Source: an uncultured Paracoccaceae bacterium
GTDB lineage: Bacteria; Pseudomonadota; Alphaproteobacteria; Rhodobacterales; Rhodobacteraceae
Assembly (NCBI GenBank): GCA_947500055.1
Contig: CANMQO010000005.1
Span: 286,314 to 350,313, forward strand
Length of the DNA: 64,000 nucleotides
Direction of reading: 5' to 3'
Under the pieces are notes generated by a model that saw nothing but the letters and a program-made list of their open reading frames with translations, did no database searches and had not been told where the DNA came from. Of this stretch, positions 17,144-25,555 are shown piece after piece; positions within the stretch are counted from its first letter, which is position 1, and each line of letters begins with the position of its first letter. Made by a program: the position numbers and the translations under genes.

Positions 17144-17720
17144 GCACATTCTCAAAACGGTCTATTGGACCAGCAGGATCGCTGGCGCGTTGGCGCGACG
17201 CGCAGGCATGCTGATGGCCACGCGGATGCATCGCGCCACATTGGGGTCCGTCGGGGCAGGAACCCGGTTTCAGTCTGGGGTGCGCTTTGCCCAGCCGAGC
17301 GTCGTCAGCGTTGGGAGTGACTGCTATTTCTGGCGCGGTTGCAATGCGTCCTCAGAAGGGACGGCTGGGCCACTGATCATTGATGACGGGGTTCAAATAA
17401 ATCAGGACGTGCATCTGGATACCACCGGCGGATTGACGTTGGGGGCCGGGGTTCTGATTTCCGAGGGGGTGGTGATCTATACCCATGATCACGGGTTGGA
17501 TCCCCGTGCCGTCCCGCAACTTTTGCCCAAAACTATCGCTCCCAATGTCTGGATCGGGATGCGCGCGGTGATCATGCCGCAATGTCGCAAGATCGGACCG
17601 GGGGCAGTGATCGGGGCGGGGGCCGTGGTGGTCAGCGATGTGCCCGCCGGTGCGATTGTTGCGGGGAACCCCGCACGCATATTGAAGCAAAAGGAACATT
17701 TGGCAGAGGTCGCGGCATGA
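17133..17720 (+). CDS. Left-handed beta-helix acyltransferase (EPS O-acetyltransferase)
   Basis: This 195-residue hexapeptide-repeat protein is expected to form a trimer and transfer an acetyl (or other acyl) group to a sugar. The repeat region runs from about residue 60 to 175, with a loop holding the candidate catalytic histidine in YTHDHGLDPR. VWIGMRAVIMPQ and GAVIGAGAVVVSDVPAGAIVAGNPA are the standard end repeats (key residues IG-GAVV, D-P, GNPA). It overlaps the polymerase gene by 11 bases and the next glycosyltransferase gene by ATGA, so it belongs to the EPS operon. Confidence 0.88.
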   Translation: MLLKHILKTVYWTSRIAGALARRAGMLMATRMHRATLGSVGAGTRFQSGVRFAQPSVVSVGSDCYFWRGCNASSEGTAGPLIIDDGVQINQDVHLDTTGGLTLGAGVLISEGVVIYTHDHGLDPRAVPQLLPKTIAPNVWIGMRAVIMPQCRKIGPGAVIGAGAVVVSDVPAGAIVAGNPARILKQKEHLAEVAA

Positions 17721-18841
17721 AGATATTGCATGTTGCCCCGTCGTTTTACCCGGCAACCTTGTGGGGCGGGCCGATCTGGTCGACCAAGGCGATTTGCGAC
17801 GGCATTCATGCCGCAGCGGGGATGGAGCTGCGTGTACTGACAACCGACGCCGCCAGTTCAAATTGGGACGACAGGATCGAACCCGCCGATCTGCCTTACC
17901 CCGTCCATTATGCCCACCGCATCGCCGGGCACAGCGTTGCGCCGGGACTGCTGGCCCGGTTAGCCGGGGCGATGCGCTGGGCTGATATGGTGCATTTGAC
18001 GGCGACCTATAACTTTCCGACGTTGCCGGTTTTGATGATTGCCCGCTTGCTGGGTCGCCCGGTGGTCTGGTCGCCGCGTGGCGCGCTGCAAGCAACCGAG
18101 GAGTGGGATGCCGCTCCACGGAAGCGGGCCAAGATGTTCTTTGCGCAAGCGGCGCAGGCGCTGCGTCCGGAGAGGACGGTTTTGCACACAACCTCGCCCG
18201 CAGAAGCGGCCAGCAGTGTCCGGCATTTGCCCGGCATCGAAACCGCCGTGATCCCGAACTGCGTGAGCATTCCCGATATATCGTCCCGTCCTGAGCGCGG
18301 TGAGGGGTTGCGCTTGATGTATCTGGGACGGCTTCACCCGAAAAAGGGCCTTGATCTGTTGTTTGATGCGATGGCGGATTTGCCGCATCATGTCACGCTG
18401 GATGTCTATGGCACCGGTGATGCGGATTACGTTGCAGGGCTGCAACGTCGCGCGACCAAGCGCATTCAGTTGCACGGTCACGCCGACGGGGCAACCAAAG
18501 CCCGTGCCTTCGCAAAGGCAGATATTTTCATTTTGCCCAGCTTCTCGGAAAACTTTGGTATCGCCGTGGCCGAGGCATTGGCCCATGCCGTCCCGGTCAT
18601 CACTACGCAACATACGCCATGGCAAGGGCTTGACCATCACGGTTGTGGCAGGTGCATTGATCTCGGGCGCAGCGATTTGGCTGCGACAATTACCGCATTG
18701 GCAAATGCGGACCTGCGGCAATTGGGGATGAACGGGCGCGCATGGATGCAGCGCGATTTCACTCCTACGGCCATGGCGGCCGCTTTTGTGCGGCTTTATC
18801 AGGGCTTGCTTTTGCCCGCCGAGCGTCAGGTGCTGGCATGA
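17717..18841 (+). CDS. GT4 (GT-B fold) glycosyltransferase
   Basis: This 374-residue cytoplasmic enzyme adds a sugar from a nucleotide-sugar donor to the growing EPS repeat unit. It has the N-terminal acceptor half (ILHVAPSFYPATLWGGP) and the C-terminal group 1 donor half with LMYLGRLHPKKGLDLLFDA, the sugar-nucleotide pocket SENFGIAVAEALAHAVPVI (E-x7-E motif) and a GCGRCIDL stretch. Linkage and sugar cannot be predicted. The ATG at 17717 overlaps the upstream stop (ATGA), which sets the start; a longer open frame to 17582 lies inside the acyltransferase gene. Confidence 0.9.
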   Translation: MKILHVAPSFYPATLWGGPIWSTKAICDGIHAAAGMELRVLTTDAASSNWDDRIEPADLPYPVHYAHRIAGHSVAPGLLARLAGAMRWADMVHLTATYNFPTLPVLMIARLLGRPVVWSPRGALQATEEWDAAPRKRAKMFFAQAAQALRPERTVLHTTSPAEAASSVRHLPGIETAVIPNCVSIPDISSRPERGEGLRLMYLGRLHPKKGLDLLFDAMADLPHHVTLDVYGTGDADYVAGLQRRATKRIQLHGHADGATKARAFAKADIFILPSFSENFGIAVAEALAHAVPVITTQHTPWQGLDHHGCGRCIDLGRSDLAATITALANADLRQLGMNGRAWMQRDFTPTAMAAAFVRLYQGLLLPAERQVLA

Positions 18842-19380
18842 CCACGCAGGTTGATGTCTTGGCCAATCGGCGGCACCGGGAATGGGGTCGTCGCGCCCTT
18901 TTGGGGCGGGTTCTTTGGGCATTTTGTCAGCCGCTTTTTCGCTTCAGTCCGCGACAATGCTGGGCGTGGCGCGTGTGGCTACTCCGCCTTTTTGGCGCGG
19001 AGATTGGCAAGGGTGCGCATATATACCCAACGGTGCGCATCGCGATTCCCTGGCACTTGCGTATTGGCGACCACGTGGCGATAGGCGACAGGGCGATCCT
19101 TTATGCGCTGGGCCGGATCGAGATTGGCGACCGTGCCACGGTCTCGCAATATGCCCATCTTTGCGCCGGCAGTCATGACCTGACAGACAGCGCGCGACCC
19201 TTGCTACGCCAACCGATCATTGTGGGGCAGGATGCTTGGGTCTGTGCCGACGCCTTTATCGGGCCCGACGTGCATATCGGTAAGGCGGCGGTCCTGGGTG
19301 CACGGGCCGTCGCGATGAAGGATTTGCCAGCCCGATCCATCGGTGTCGGTAATCCGATGCAGATCAGGGCGCGTCCATGA
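18838..19380 (+). CDS. WcaF-like hexapeptide acetyltransferase
   Basis: This 180-residue protein resembles colanic-acid-type acetyltransferases (WcaF). An N-terminal helical segment (WAFCQPLFRFSPRQCWAWRVWLLRLFGAEIG) with conserved aromatic and arginine residues (W, P-R, W-R-LLR-FGA-IG) is followed by hexapeptide repeats from about residue 60. CAGSHDLTD holds the candidate catalytic histidine and IGKAAVLGARAVAMKDLP the closing repeat. The ATG at 18838 overlaps the preceding stop, and its own stop overlaps the next gene (both ATGA). It is the second acyltransferase of the locus, so the EPS is probably doubly decorated. Confidence 0.85.
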   Translation: MTTQVDVLANRRHREWGRRALLGRVLWAFCQPLFRFSPRQCWAWRVWLLRLFGAEIGKGAHIYPTVRIAIPWHLRIGDHVAIGDRAILYALGRIEIGDRATVSQYAHLCAGSHDLTDSARPLLRQPIIVGQDAWVCADAFIGPDVHIGKAAVLGARAVAMKDLPARSIGVGNPMQIRARP

Positions 19381-20285
19381 CCGACATAACAGTCATTATC
19401 CTGACCAAGGACGAGGCTTTGCACATCGCGCGGGCCATCGCCTCGGCGCGGGGGTTTGCCAGCCGCATCCTGGTGGTGGATAGCGGCTCAACCGATGACA
19501 CGGTACAATTGGCGCGCATGGCCGGGGCAGAGGTGCTGTATCATCCCTGGACCACCCATGCGGGTCAGTTCAACTGGGCGCTTGATCAGATCAGTGGGCA
19601 ATCGGGATGGATTTTGCGGCTTGACGCGGATGAGGTCGTGACACCGGCCTTGGCTGACGAGATTGCCGGTGGTCTGCCGGATGTTGCCGGGTTGCGGTTG
19701 CGCCGGCATATCCATTTTCTGGGTCAGCCTGTCCGTTATGGCGGCGTTTCTGCGCTGCCGGTGCTGCGCCTGTTTCGCAATGGCGCGGGCCGTTGTGAAG
19801 ATCGTTGGATGGATGAACATATCGTTGTCGAGGGGGATGTGGCTGACCTGAACGGTGCGATTATTGATGATAATCGCAAGCCGCTGGACTGGTGGGTGGC
19901 CAAGCATAACCGCTATGCCAGCCGCGAGGTGATCGACATTCTGAACCAGCGCTATCAGATGGGACTAGCAGCGTCCGGCCCACAGAATACAGGCGCGAAA
20001 CGGTGGATAAAGGTGAACGGATATAACCGATTGCCATCCGGACTTCGGGCTGGGGTCTATTTCTTTTATCGTTACGTGCTGCGGCTGGGCTGTTTGGACG
20101 GGCGGCGGGCGCGGCAATTCCATGTCTTGCAAGGGTTTTGGTATCGCTATCTGGTGGATGCCAAACTGGCGGAGGTTGAACGCCAAATGGTTACCCGAAA
20201 TTTCAGCCCTATCGCCGCAATCCGAGAGGTTCTGGAAATTGATTTGGAGGCGCAAACCGCGGAGCCCCAAAGGGGTGCGGCATGA
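19377..20285 (+). CDS. GT2 glycosyltransferase (WaaE/KdtX-like)
   Basis: This 302-residue GT-A glycosyltransferase has the N-terminal Rossmann-like start TVIILTKDEALHIARAIASA, the VVDSGSTDDT motif and RLDADEVVTP, in which D-x-D (DAD) binds the metal-nucleotide sugar. The pattern resembles the WaaE/KdtX branch of family 2, but the donor and acceptor are unknown. A C-terminal amphipathic region (GVYFFYRYVLRLGCLDG) may touch the membrane. It sits in an unbroken ATGA-coupled run with the genes on both sides. Confidence 0.88.
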   Translation: MTDITVIILTKDEALHIARAIASARGFASRILVVDSGSTDDTVQLARMAGAEVLYHPWTTHAGQFNWALDQISGQSGWILRLDADEVVTPALADEIAGGLPDVAGLRLRRHIHFLGQPVRYGGVSALPVLRLFRNGAGRCEDRWMDEHIVVEGDVADLNGAIIDDNRKPLDWWVAKHNRYASREVIDILNQRYQMGLAASGPQNTGAKRWIKVNGYNRLPSGLRAGVYFFYRYVLRLGCLDGRRARQFHVLQGFWYRYLVDAKLAEVERQMVTRNFSPIAAIREVLEIDLEAQTAEPQRGAA

Positions 20286-21031
20286 AGGTTTCGGTTGTAA
20301 CAGCGGTGATGAATGGCGGCGATACCTTACCCCAAGCGATAGCGAGCCTGCGGGCGCAGACACACCCAGATATTGAGCATGTCGTGCAGGATGGCGGTTC
20401 GACCGATGGAACGCTGGAATACCTTGGCCGCCATGGGCACCCCAACATGGCATTGGTTTCTTCCCCCGATAGCGGGATTTACCATGCGATCAATACAGGT
20501 ATTTCGCGGACCACGGGTGATGTGGTCGGGCTCTTACATGCTGATGATTATCTGGCCAGCCCGGACATCATCGCGCAGGTTGCCGAGGCAATGCAGGATC
20601 CGCAAATCGACGGGGTGTATGGCGATCTTGAATATGTGGCGCGTGCGGATGCAAATCGCGTGATCCGCTACTGGAAAGCTGGTGACTATGCCCCGGCGCG
20701 GCTGCGTCGCGGCTGGATGCCGCCGCACCCGACGCTTTATCTGCGCCGCCAGGTTTTTGAACGGGCCGGGCTTTATGATCCCAGCTATCGCATTTCCGGT
20801 GACTATGACGGGATGTTGCGCTGGCTGACCACGGGGCAGGTGCGTCTTGGGTATATTCCGCAGGTCATGGTGCGAATGCGGATTGGCGGGGTTAGCAACC
20901 GATCTTTCGCCCATATGCTGCGTAAAAGCCGCGAGGATTACCGGGCCATCAGGCGTCATAATGTTGGCGGGTTTGGCACCTTGCTGGGCAAGAACCTTTC
21001 GAAATTGCCGCAGTTCGGGCGCAGACCCTAG
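20282..21031 (+). CDS. GT2 glycosyltransferase (WcaA-like)
   Basis: This 249-residue GT-A enzyme starts KVSVVTAVMNGGDTLPQAIA and carries VQDGGSTDGT, SSPDSGIYHAINTG (typical of EPS family 2 enzymes) and LLHADDYL, where HADD fits the D-x-D metal motif. GWMPPHPTLYLRR is another conserved element of this subgroup. It is the last gene of the EPS operon. Its TAG stop lies in a CTAG shared with the stop of the convergent cdsA gene. Confidence 0.88.
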   Translation: MKVSVVTAVMNGGDTLPQAIASLRAQTHPDIEHVVQDGGSTDGTLEYLGRHGHPNMALVSSPDSGIYHAINTGISRTTGDVVGLLHADDYLASPDIIAQVAEAMQDPQIDGVYGDLEYVARADANRVIRYWKAGDYAPARLRRGWMPPHPTLYLRRQVFERAGLYDPSYRISGDYDGMLRWLTTGQVRLGYIPQVMVRMRIGGVSNRSFAHMLRKSREDYRAIRRHNVGGFGTLLGKNLSKLPQFGRRP

Positions 21032-21969
21032 CCGTAAAAATACTTGGTGAAGTGGTAGAAGATCGGGGCGGCGAAAATGACGCTGTCCAACTGATCAACA
21101 AATCCGCCCTGACCCGGGATCAGATGCGACCAGTCCTTCACCCCGCGATCCCGCTTGATTGCGGCAAACACAAGACTGCCCAATAGCCCAACGAGCGAAG
21201 CAGCCCCCGCCATGGCCATCGCCCCCCAGATGCCAAACGGTGTGATCCATGCCAGAAGCCCACCGATCAACATCGCGCAGACGACCCCGCAAAGCACACC
21301 TTCCCATGTCTTGGGTGACAGCCCGGGCGCGATCCGGGTCTTGCCGATCCGGCGGCCAAAGAAATATTCCAACAGATCACCGAATTGCACGACCATCACG
21401 AGAAAGGCGATCAACAGAACCGACCGGTCGGCATAGCCGTCGATTTCGATTGTCATCAGTGCGGGCACATGGCTGACGCAAAAAACCGCAATCATCAGCC
21501 CCCATTGTGTTTCGGCAACGCGGATCAGATATTTATCCGCATTGCCGCGCAAGGCAGATACGATGGGTAGCAGCAGGAACGCGTAGACCGGGATGAAAAC
21601 CGTATAGAGCCCGTCAAACCCCATTCCGACAAATGTGTACTGCAGTGGCAGCACCACAAAAAAAGCCAGCGCCAGCGACATATGATCGGCCTGCGCCTTG
21701 GTCGTCAGGGTCAGAAATTCGCGCAACGCGGCGAAGGATGTGAAGGCAAACAGCACCATCACGCCGATCTTGCCCATCAACAAAGCCACGCCGACAAAGG
21801 CGACCATGCCCCACCAGCTTTGGACGCGGGTCATATAGGTATCAAGTACCGGGTTCACAAAGCCGGGGGCTTCGCGGGCGCGCAATACTTCGCCCACAAA
21901 GGTCAGGGCGATCAGGATGCCAAAGCTGCCCAGGGCAAGAAGGAGGATATCGCTCGTGGTTTCGGTCAT
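21028..21969 (-). CDS. cdsA: Phosphatidate cytidylyltransferase (CDP-diacylglycerol synthase)
   Basis: This 313-residue inner-membrane enzyme makes CDP-diacylglycerol from phosphatidic acid and CTP. It has about eight membrane helices. The signature near the C-terminus is clear: LSPKTWEGVLCG, then KRDRGVKDWSHLIPGQGGF followed by VDQLDS. It is probably a second copy serving the stress operon, because the housekeeping cdsA of alphaproteobacteria normally sits beside uppS and dxr. The ATG overlaps the plsC stop (ATGA), and plsC makes the substrate, so the two work in sequence. Confidence 0.92.
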   Translation of the reverse strand: MTETTSDILLLALGSFGILIALTFVGEVLRAREAPGFVNPVLDTYMTRVQSWWGMVAFVGVALLMGKIGVMVLFAFTSFAALREFLTLTTKAQADHMSLALAFFVVLPLQYTFVGMGFDGLYTVFIPVYAFLLLPIVSALRGNADKYLIRVAETQWGLMIAVFCVSHVPALMTIEIDGYADRSVLLIAFLVMVVQFGDLLEYFFGRRIGKTRIAPGLSPKTWEGVLCGVVCAMLIGGLLAWITPFGIWGAMAMAGAASLVGLLGSLVFAAIKRDRGVKDWSHLIPGQGGFVDQLDSVIFAAPIFYHFTKYFYG

Positions 21970-22607
21970 GAGCGAACCTCTGGCGCGAGGGCCACGAGCG
22001 CGTCGGATGCGCGGGCCAGAAAATCATCCTTGCTTTCGCCTTCCTGCACGCGGATTGGGCTGCCGAACGTAACCGTGCAGATCAGGGGCAGGGGGATCAC
22101 CTCGCCCTTGGGCATAATGGTGTTGAGGTTGGCAACCCATGTCGGCACCAGTTCGACCTCGGGACGTGCCACACCCATGTTGTAAAGCCCCGCTTTGAAC
22201 GGCAACAACGGGTCCTCGGTCATGTTGCGGTTGCCTTCGGGAAAGATGATCAGCGAAGCGCCTTCGTCCAAGGCTGCGATGATCTTGTCCATCGGCTTGT
22301 CTTTGACTTCGGGTCGCCGATCCACAAGGACGCAGTTGAACACTTCGGGGCCGACAAAGGCGCGCAGCCTGTTCTTCAGCCAATAATCAGCGGCCGCAAC
22401 AGGGCGCACGGTGCGGCGGATCGCCGGGGGTAGGCAGGACCAGATCATCGGCATGTCGCCATTGCTTGTGTGATTGGCGAAATAGACCCGCTGTTTCGGG
22501 ACCGGTTCAATCCCTTGCCAATCGGCACGCACTGCGGTGATGGCACGGGCAAAGATGCGGATGGATTGACCCACGATCCTGGCAGCAAACTGACGTAAGA
22601 ACTTCAT
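21966..22607 (-). CDS. 1-acyl-sn-glycerol-3-phosphate acyltransferase (PlsC-like)
   Basis: This 213-residue membrane-associated acyltransferase makes phosphatidic acid from lysophosphatidic acid. The HX4D catalytic motif appears as NHTSNGD (His46, Asp51), and the second conserved block is LIIFPEGNRNMTED (residues about 119-132), followed by FKAGLYNMG and the hydrophobic VELVPTWVANL. Its product feeds the cdsA enzyme encoded next. It lies 87 bases after the YiaA-like gene in the PspA operon, linking membrane stress to phospholipid synthesis. Confidence 0.9.
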   Translation of the reverse strand: MKFLRQFAARIVGQSIRIFARAITAVRADWQGIEPVPKQRVYFANHTSNGDMPMIWSCLPPAIRRTVRPVAAADYWLKNRLRAFVGPEVFNCVLVDRRPEVKDKPMDKIIAALDEGASLIIFPEGNRNMTEDPLLPFKAGLYNMGVARPEVELVPTWVANLNTIMPKGEVIPLPLICTVTFGSPIRVQEGESKDDFLARASDALVALAPEVRS

Positions 22608-22694
22608 GGGACTGACTTTGGCGAAGCGAACCGGATTTGGAAAGGGTGAACCCCACCTGTCCGCAGACTGGCAGGGTTCGGGCGAGGGTCGCGG

Positions 22695-22976
22695 TTAGAT
22701 CTTATCGTCGCCGATATAGTCCGACAGCAGCTTCTCATTTTTAGCGTCCTCGATCCGCTGAATGCGGTCTTCGGACATTTTGTCGTCGAAGCGGTATTTA
22801 ACAAAATTCACCAAGGCCAGTGTCAACATCAGGACCGCCATGCCCCAGAAGCCCTTGGTCGCCAGTGGCACCTCGGTCGACAGCCAGAGCGAGATACCAA
22901 GCATCCCGTAGGCCACGGCGACGCCGGCGCCATTTACGAACATAATGAGCGAGTTATCAGATTTTGTTACAGCCAT
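22695..22976 (-). CDS. YiaA/YiaB-like two-helix membrane protein
   Basis: This 93-residue protein has two hydrophobic helices (FVNGAGVAVAYGMLGISLWL and GFWGMAVLMLTLALVNFV) and a charged C-terminal tail (KMSEDRIQRIEDAKNEKLL) that may form a helix. The layout fits the YiaA/YiaB family; function is not established. An AAGGAA sits eight bases before the ATG. It lies between pspA and plsC in the same direction, so it is probably a membrane partner in the stress operon. Confidence 0.65.
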   Translation of the reverse strand: MAVTKSDNSLIMFVNGAGVAVAYGMLGISLWLSTEVPLATKGFWGMAVLMLTLALVNFVKYRFDDKMSEDRIQRIEDAKNEKLLSDYIGDDKI

Positions 22977-23014
22977 TTTTCTATTCCTTTGAATGCGTGT
23001 TGTTTTGATTTCAG

Positions 23015-23695
23015 TTACTTCTTGCTGGCCTTCAGGCGGGCCAGAACATCATCAGCGGTTGATCGTGTGGCGCTACCGAAGCCAGCATCAGCCATGCGAT
23101 CAGTCAGCGTGTCGTTGTTCAGATCGCGATTGATATCAGCCAGAATCTCGCTGCGTTCGAACGGGTCATCCTTGCCCAGCACCCGCGAAATCAGCTCTTC
23201 GGCCTCTTCCACGCTGCCGGATGTGACGCCGGTGCGTGACATCTGCATCTGGATATTCTGTTCACGACGCACCGCGCGTGCCTGAATGGCGCCCTGTTTA
23301 AGGTCGATGATCCGGCGATGGCCACTTTCGATGGAGGTGCGCAGCCGCATGACCTTCTGATCAAGCCGATCCAGCGTTTCTGTCCTGACGCCAAGTTCAT
23401 TTTCCATGGATGCAATGGCGCGGGCGGCTTCGGTCGCCATGTCCTCGCAGTCATTGTCCAAGGCTTCCTTGGCGCGTTTGGTCAAGTCATTGATGCGGGC
23501 CTTGAGGGCGCTGTGCTGCTTTTCTTCGGATCTTTGGCGCTGGATCAGGCTGGCGAGTGTAGCTTTCGCTGCACGCAGGCTGCCTTCGCTTTCACGAATT
23601 TTCTGATCGATCAACTCGATGGCGAAAGCATCGCGAACCCGGTCTTCGGCTCGTGCATTCTGACCGTTGATCAGGGTGGCAAGTGTCTTGAACAT
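23015..23695 (-). CDS. pspA: Phage shock protein A / IM30 (ESCRT-III-like) family protein
   Basis: This protein of about 226 residues is helical throughout and matches PspA/IM30, which coats and repairs damaged inner membrane. The start FKTLATLINGQNARAEDRVRD forms the amphipathic membrane-binding helix region, followed by long coiled-coil helices (residues about 30-150) and a C-terminal segment EEAEELISRVLGKDDPFE. The C-terminal end (about residues 175-226) is longer than the E. coli form. Two ATG codons are adjacent at 23698 and 23695; GGAGAG lies six bases before the second. Two copies of the TetR operator lie just upstream. No PspF-type sigma-54 activator is nearby. Confidence 0.88.
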   Translation of the reverse strand: MFKTLATLINGQNARAEDRVRDAFAIELIDQKIRESEGSLRAAKATLASLIQRQRSEEKQHSALKARINDLTKRAKEALDNDCEDMATEAARAIASMENELGVRTETLDRLDQKVMRLRTSIESGHRRIIDLKQGAIQARAVRREQNIQMQMSRTGVTSGSVEEAEELISRVLGKDDPFERSEILADINRDLNNDTLTDRMADAGFGSATRSTADDVLARLKASKK

Positions 23696-23723
23696 CATGG
23701 GCTCTCCAATTTCATTTCAGTCA

Positions 23724-23736
23724 TGAACAGCGTTCA
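23724..23736. promoter_or_regulatory. TetR operator copy 1, upstream of pspA
   Basis: TGAAC-AGC-GTTCA at 23724-23736 is a perfect inverted repeat, extended to ATGAAC/GTTCAT at 23723-23737. It begins 29 bases before the pspA start, where it would overlap the ribosome-binding or transcription-start region. The same arms occur twice more nearby. Confidence 0.75.
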
Positions 23737-23781
23737 TATATTGGAGGTAGCAACGGAACCCTGCGAGGTCAATGGAAAATA

Positions 23782-23794
23782 TGAACAATGTTCA
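23782..23794. promoter_or_regulatory. TetR operator copy 2, between tetR and pspA
   Basis: TGAAC-AAT-GTTCA at 23782-23794 is a perfect inverted repeat with the same arms as copy 1, 58 bases away centre to centre. It lies two bases downstream of the tetR stop and about 87 bases upstream of pspA, where it could cover a promoter. Confidence 0.75.
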
Positions 23795-23796
23795 AT

Positions 23797-24396
23797 TTAT
23801 TGCGGTGACGCCGTTATTTGCCGTAGAACAAGGGCAATCATCCTGTCGATATCGTCGGTTGGCACGCCAGAGCTCGCCTGATCCAACCCCAAAAGCACGA
23901 TTCCATGCACGGATGAAAACAATGCGCGGGTCAAAAGTGCGTGCTCGTCAGCCGCGCGGCCGGGAAAGATGACGGCCAGTGGATCAGCGATATAGGTCAG
24001 CAGGTGGCCCATCTCTTCGAGATACCAATCCGGGGCAGCTTGCCCGGCGGGTCGCTCCACATCAAACAAGGCCCGCCAACTAAGGTGATTTTCCGCGGCA
24101 AATCGATGATAGGCTTGCGCCATGACCACCAATTGTTCCACCGGATCCTGCGGGGCATCCGCCAATGCGGCAGCCACGTCGGCCCCCAACCGGTGAAAGG
24201 TCCGCGCGTTCACCGTCAAAACAAGATCGGTCAGGTCACCAAAAACATTATAGATCGCGCCCACAGCGCATCCTGCCTCTGCTGCCAGATCACGTGCACG
24301 CAACGCGCCGAGACCTTGTTCGGCGATTATTCGTTCCGCGATCAAGACCAGATTTTCGCGCAGTGCCGCCCGCCGTTCTGAAACTTTGCCCGCCAT
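23797..24396 (-). CDS. TetR/AcrR-family repressor of the PspA operon
   Basis: This protein of about 199 residues has an N-terminal helix-turn-helix (LGALRARDLAAEAGCAVGAIYNVFGDLTDLV, with the AVGAIYNVF recognition helix) and a TetR_C ligand-binding domain (TFHRLGADV through FSSVHGIVLLGL). The ATG at 24396 is chosen because a matching operator lies just upstream at 24409-24421; the frame is open to 24444, but starting there would bury the operator in coding sequence. Operators at its own start and in front of pspA suggest it represses itself and the pspA-yiaA-plsC-cdsA operon, with a lipid-like or hydrophobic inducer a reasonable guess. Confidence 0.88.
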   Translation of the reverse strand: MAGKVSERRAALRENLVLIAERIIAEQGLGALRARDLAAEAGCAVGAIYNVFGDLTDLVLTVNARTFHRLGADVAAALADAPQDPVEQLVVMAQAYHRFAAENHLSWRALFDVERPAGQAAPDWYLEEMGHLLTYIADPLAVIFPGRAADEHALLTRALFSSVHGIVLLGLDQASSGVPTDDIDRMIALVLRQITASPQ

Positions 24397-24408
24397 GTGA
24401 ACCTCATT

Positions 24409-24421
24409 TGAACGCGGTTCA
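24409..24421. promoter_or_regulatory. TetR operator copy 3, upstream of tetR
   Basis: TGAAC-GCG-GTTCA at 24409-24421 has the same perfect arms as the two copies upstream of pspA. A further half-site TGAAC lies at 24398-24402. Position 13 bases before the tetR start codon fits autorepression. Confidence 0.75.
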
Positions 24422-24471
24422 GTGATAGTGCAGGAATTGCACAAAGGAAAGAGGCGCGCGCAACACGTTCT

Positions 24472-24843
24472 TTAGACCAGAATTGCCTCAGTCAAGGTGA
24501 GGATCGCGAGTGGTAGGAACATCATCCAGGACTTGTGTTTCCCCCGTGACAGGATCAGCGCCAATGCGCCAGCGAGCGCCGAACAGGCTGACAATGTCAG
24601 GAGCATTGCAGAAACCGCCAGGTTGGGCGCAACTTCAACAACAATAAGAACAACAGCCTGACCCCACCAAAACAGTGACAGCAGGTGCCAGCCCACCCAT
24701 AATGTCAGGCGGGTATTTTCAACACTGCCGAGAATGATCGGCAGATCTGTCCGCCGGAGGATGGGATTGATCAGGCGTTTCCCACCGATAACACTGTGCA
24801 TGAGGCCAACAGCGAACAACAGGGCGGCAGCTAAGATAAGCAT
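24472..24843 (-). CDS. Small four-helix membrane protein of unknown function
   Basis: This 123-residue protein is almost wholly hydrophobic, with about four helices. Features are an early GLMHSVIGGKRLI stretch, TLWVGWHLLSLFWWGQAVVL and a C-terminal PLAILTLTEAILV. The histidines in the first and third regions could bind haem or metal, but there is no established pattern. AAGGAGCG precedes the ATG at a good distance. It is the last of three membrane-protein genes read away from a TetR gene. Confidence 0.6.
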   Translation of the reverse strand: MLILAAALLFAVGLMHSVIGGKRLINPILRRTDLPIILGSVENTRLTLWVGWHLLSLFWWGQAVVLIVVEVAPNLAVSAMLLTLSACSALAGALALILSRGKHKSWMMFLPLAILTLTEAILV

Positions 24844-24867
24844 GGCGGACGCTCCTTGATAATGACC

Positions 24868-25509
24868 CTAGGTGCCAAAACCGACTGTGAACTTGTTCAG
24901 ATACGCGATCCATTCGGCCGGTAGCGTAATGTCAAAAAATGTGCCCCCGAGCATGAGAGCGACAAAAATCGCGATGAGGCTGCTGCCCGATGCGCAGAAC
25001 CAGAATCCATATGCTGCGGCAGTTGGGGATCTTCGTCTTAGAAACCACAGGCGCAAGGCGCATCCAAGGTGAACGCCCATTGCTGTCACACCGACAAAGT
25101 AATAGGGGCCGAAATACCAGTAGAATGGCGGTGCGTTCATGACGGAAGCGGGCCAGTAGAAATTTGTGTCAAGCCCGTCCACCCAGCGGGCCAATGACAT
25201 TGCAATCAGATGTTGAGAGATGAAAAGCAAAAAAAGGAGACCCGAAAGTGCTTGTCTGCGGGGCCACTTCATCGACAGTTTTCGCCGAAAATTCCTTGAG
25301 ATCAGCACAATCCCCAAAACAATCTGCGTCGCAAAGGCAATGAGCAGGATCGGTTCAACCAATGGGTTGCGATATATCTGCCGCGTGAATGTCTGGGCGG
25401 TGTTGTAGGCATCAATTCCCCATAGTCCGGCAAGATGCGTCCCCATATGCAGAACGATGAAGAAGACGAGGGCCAGCCCAGTTATCCGATGGATGTTGTC
25501 TGCATTCAT
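24868..25509 (-). CDS. Succinate dehydrogenase cytochrome b-like membrane protein
   Basis: This protein of about 213 residues has five to six membrane helices. The start ITGLALVFFIVLHMGTHL with two histidines four apart, and SQHLIAM further on, resemble the haem-binding helices of fumarate reductase/succinate dehydrogenase membrane subunits. No dehydrogenase subunits are encoded nearby, so it may be a stand-alone b-type cytochrome. The ATG at 25509 begins the conserved part; the frame is open to 25593, overlapping the preceding gene. It sits 46 bases after that gene and 24 bases before the next. Confidence 0.55.
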   Translation of the reverse strand: MNADNIHRITGLALVFFIVLHMGTHLAGLWGIDAYNTAQTFTRQIYRNPLVEPILLIAFATQIVLGIVLISRNFRRKLSMKWPRRQALSGLLFLLFISQHLIAMSLARWVDGLDTNFYWPASVMNAPPFYWYFGPYYFVGVTAMGVHLGCALRLWFLRRRSPTAAAYGFWFCASGSSLIAIFVALMLGGTFFDITLPAEWIAYLNKFTVGFGT

Positions 25510-25555
25510 TTGCTTGTACCCGTCGTTTGTGAAGTCGTAAGGGCGGCGCGGCCTG

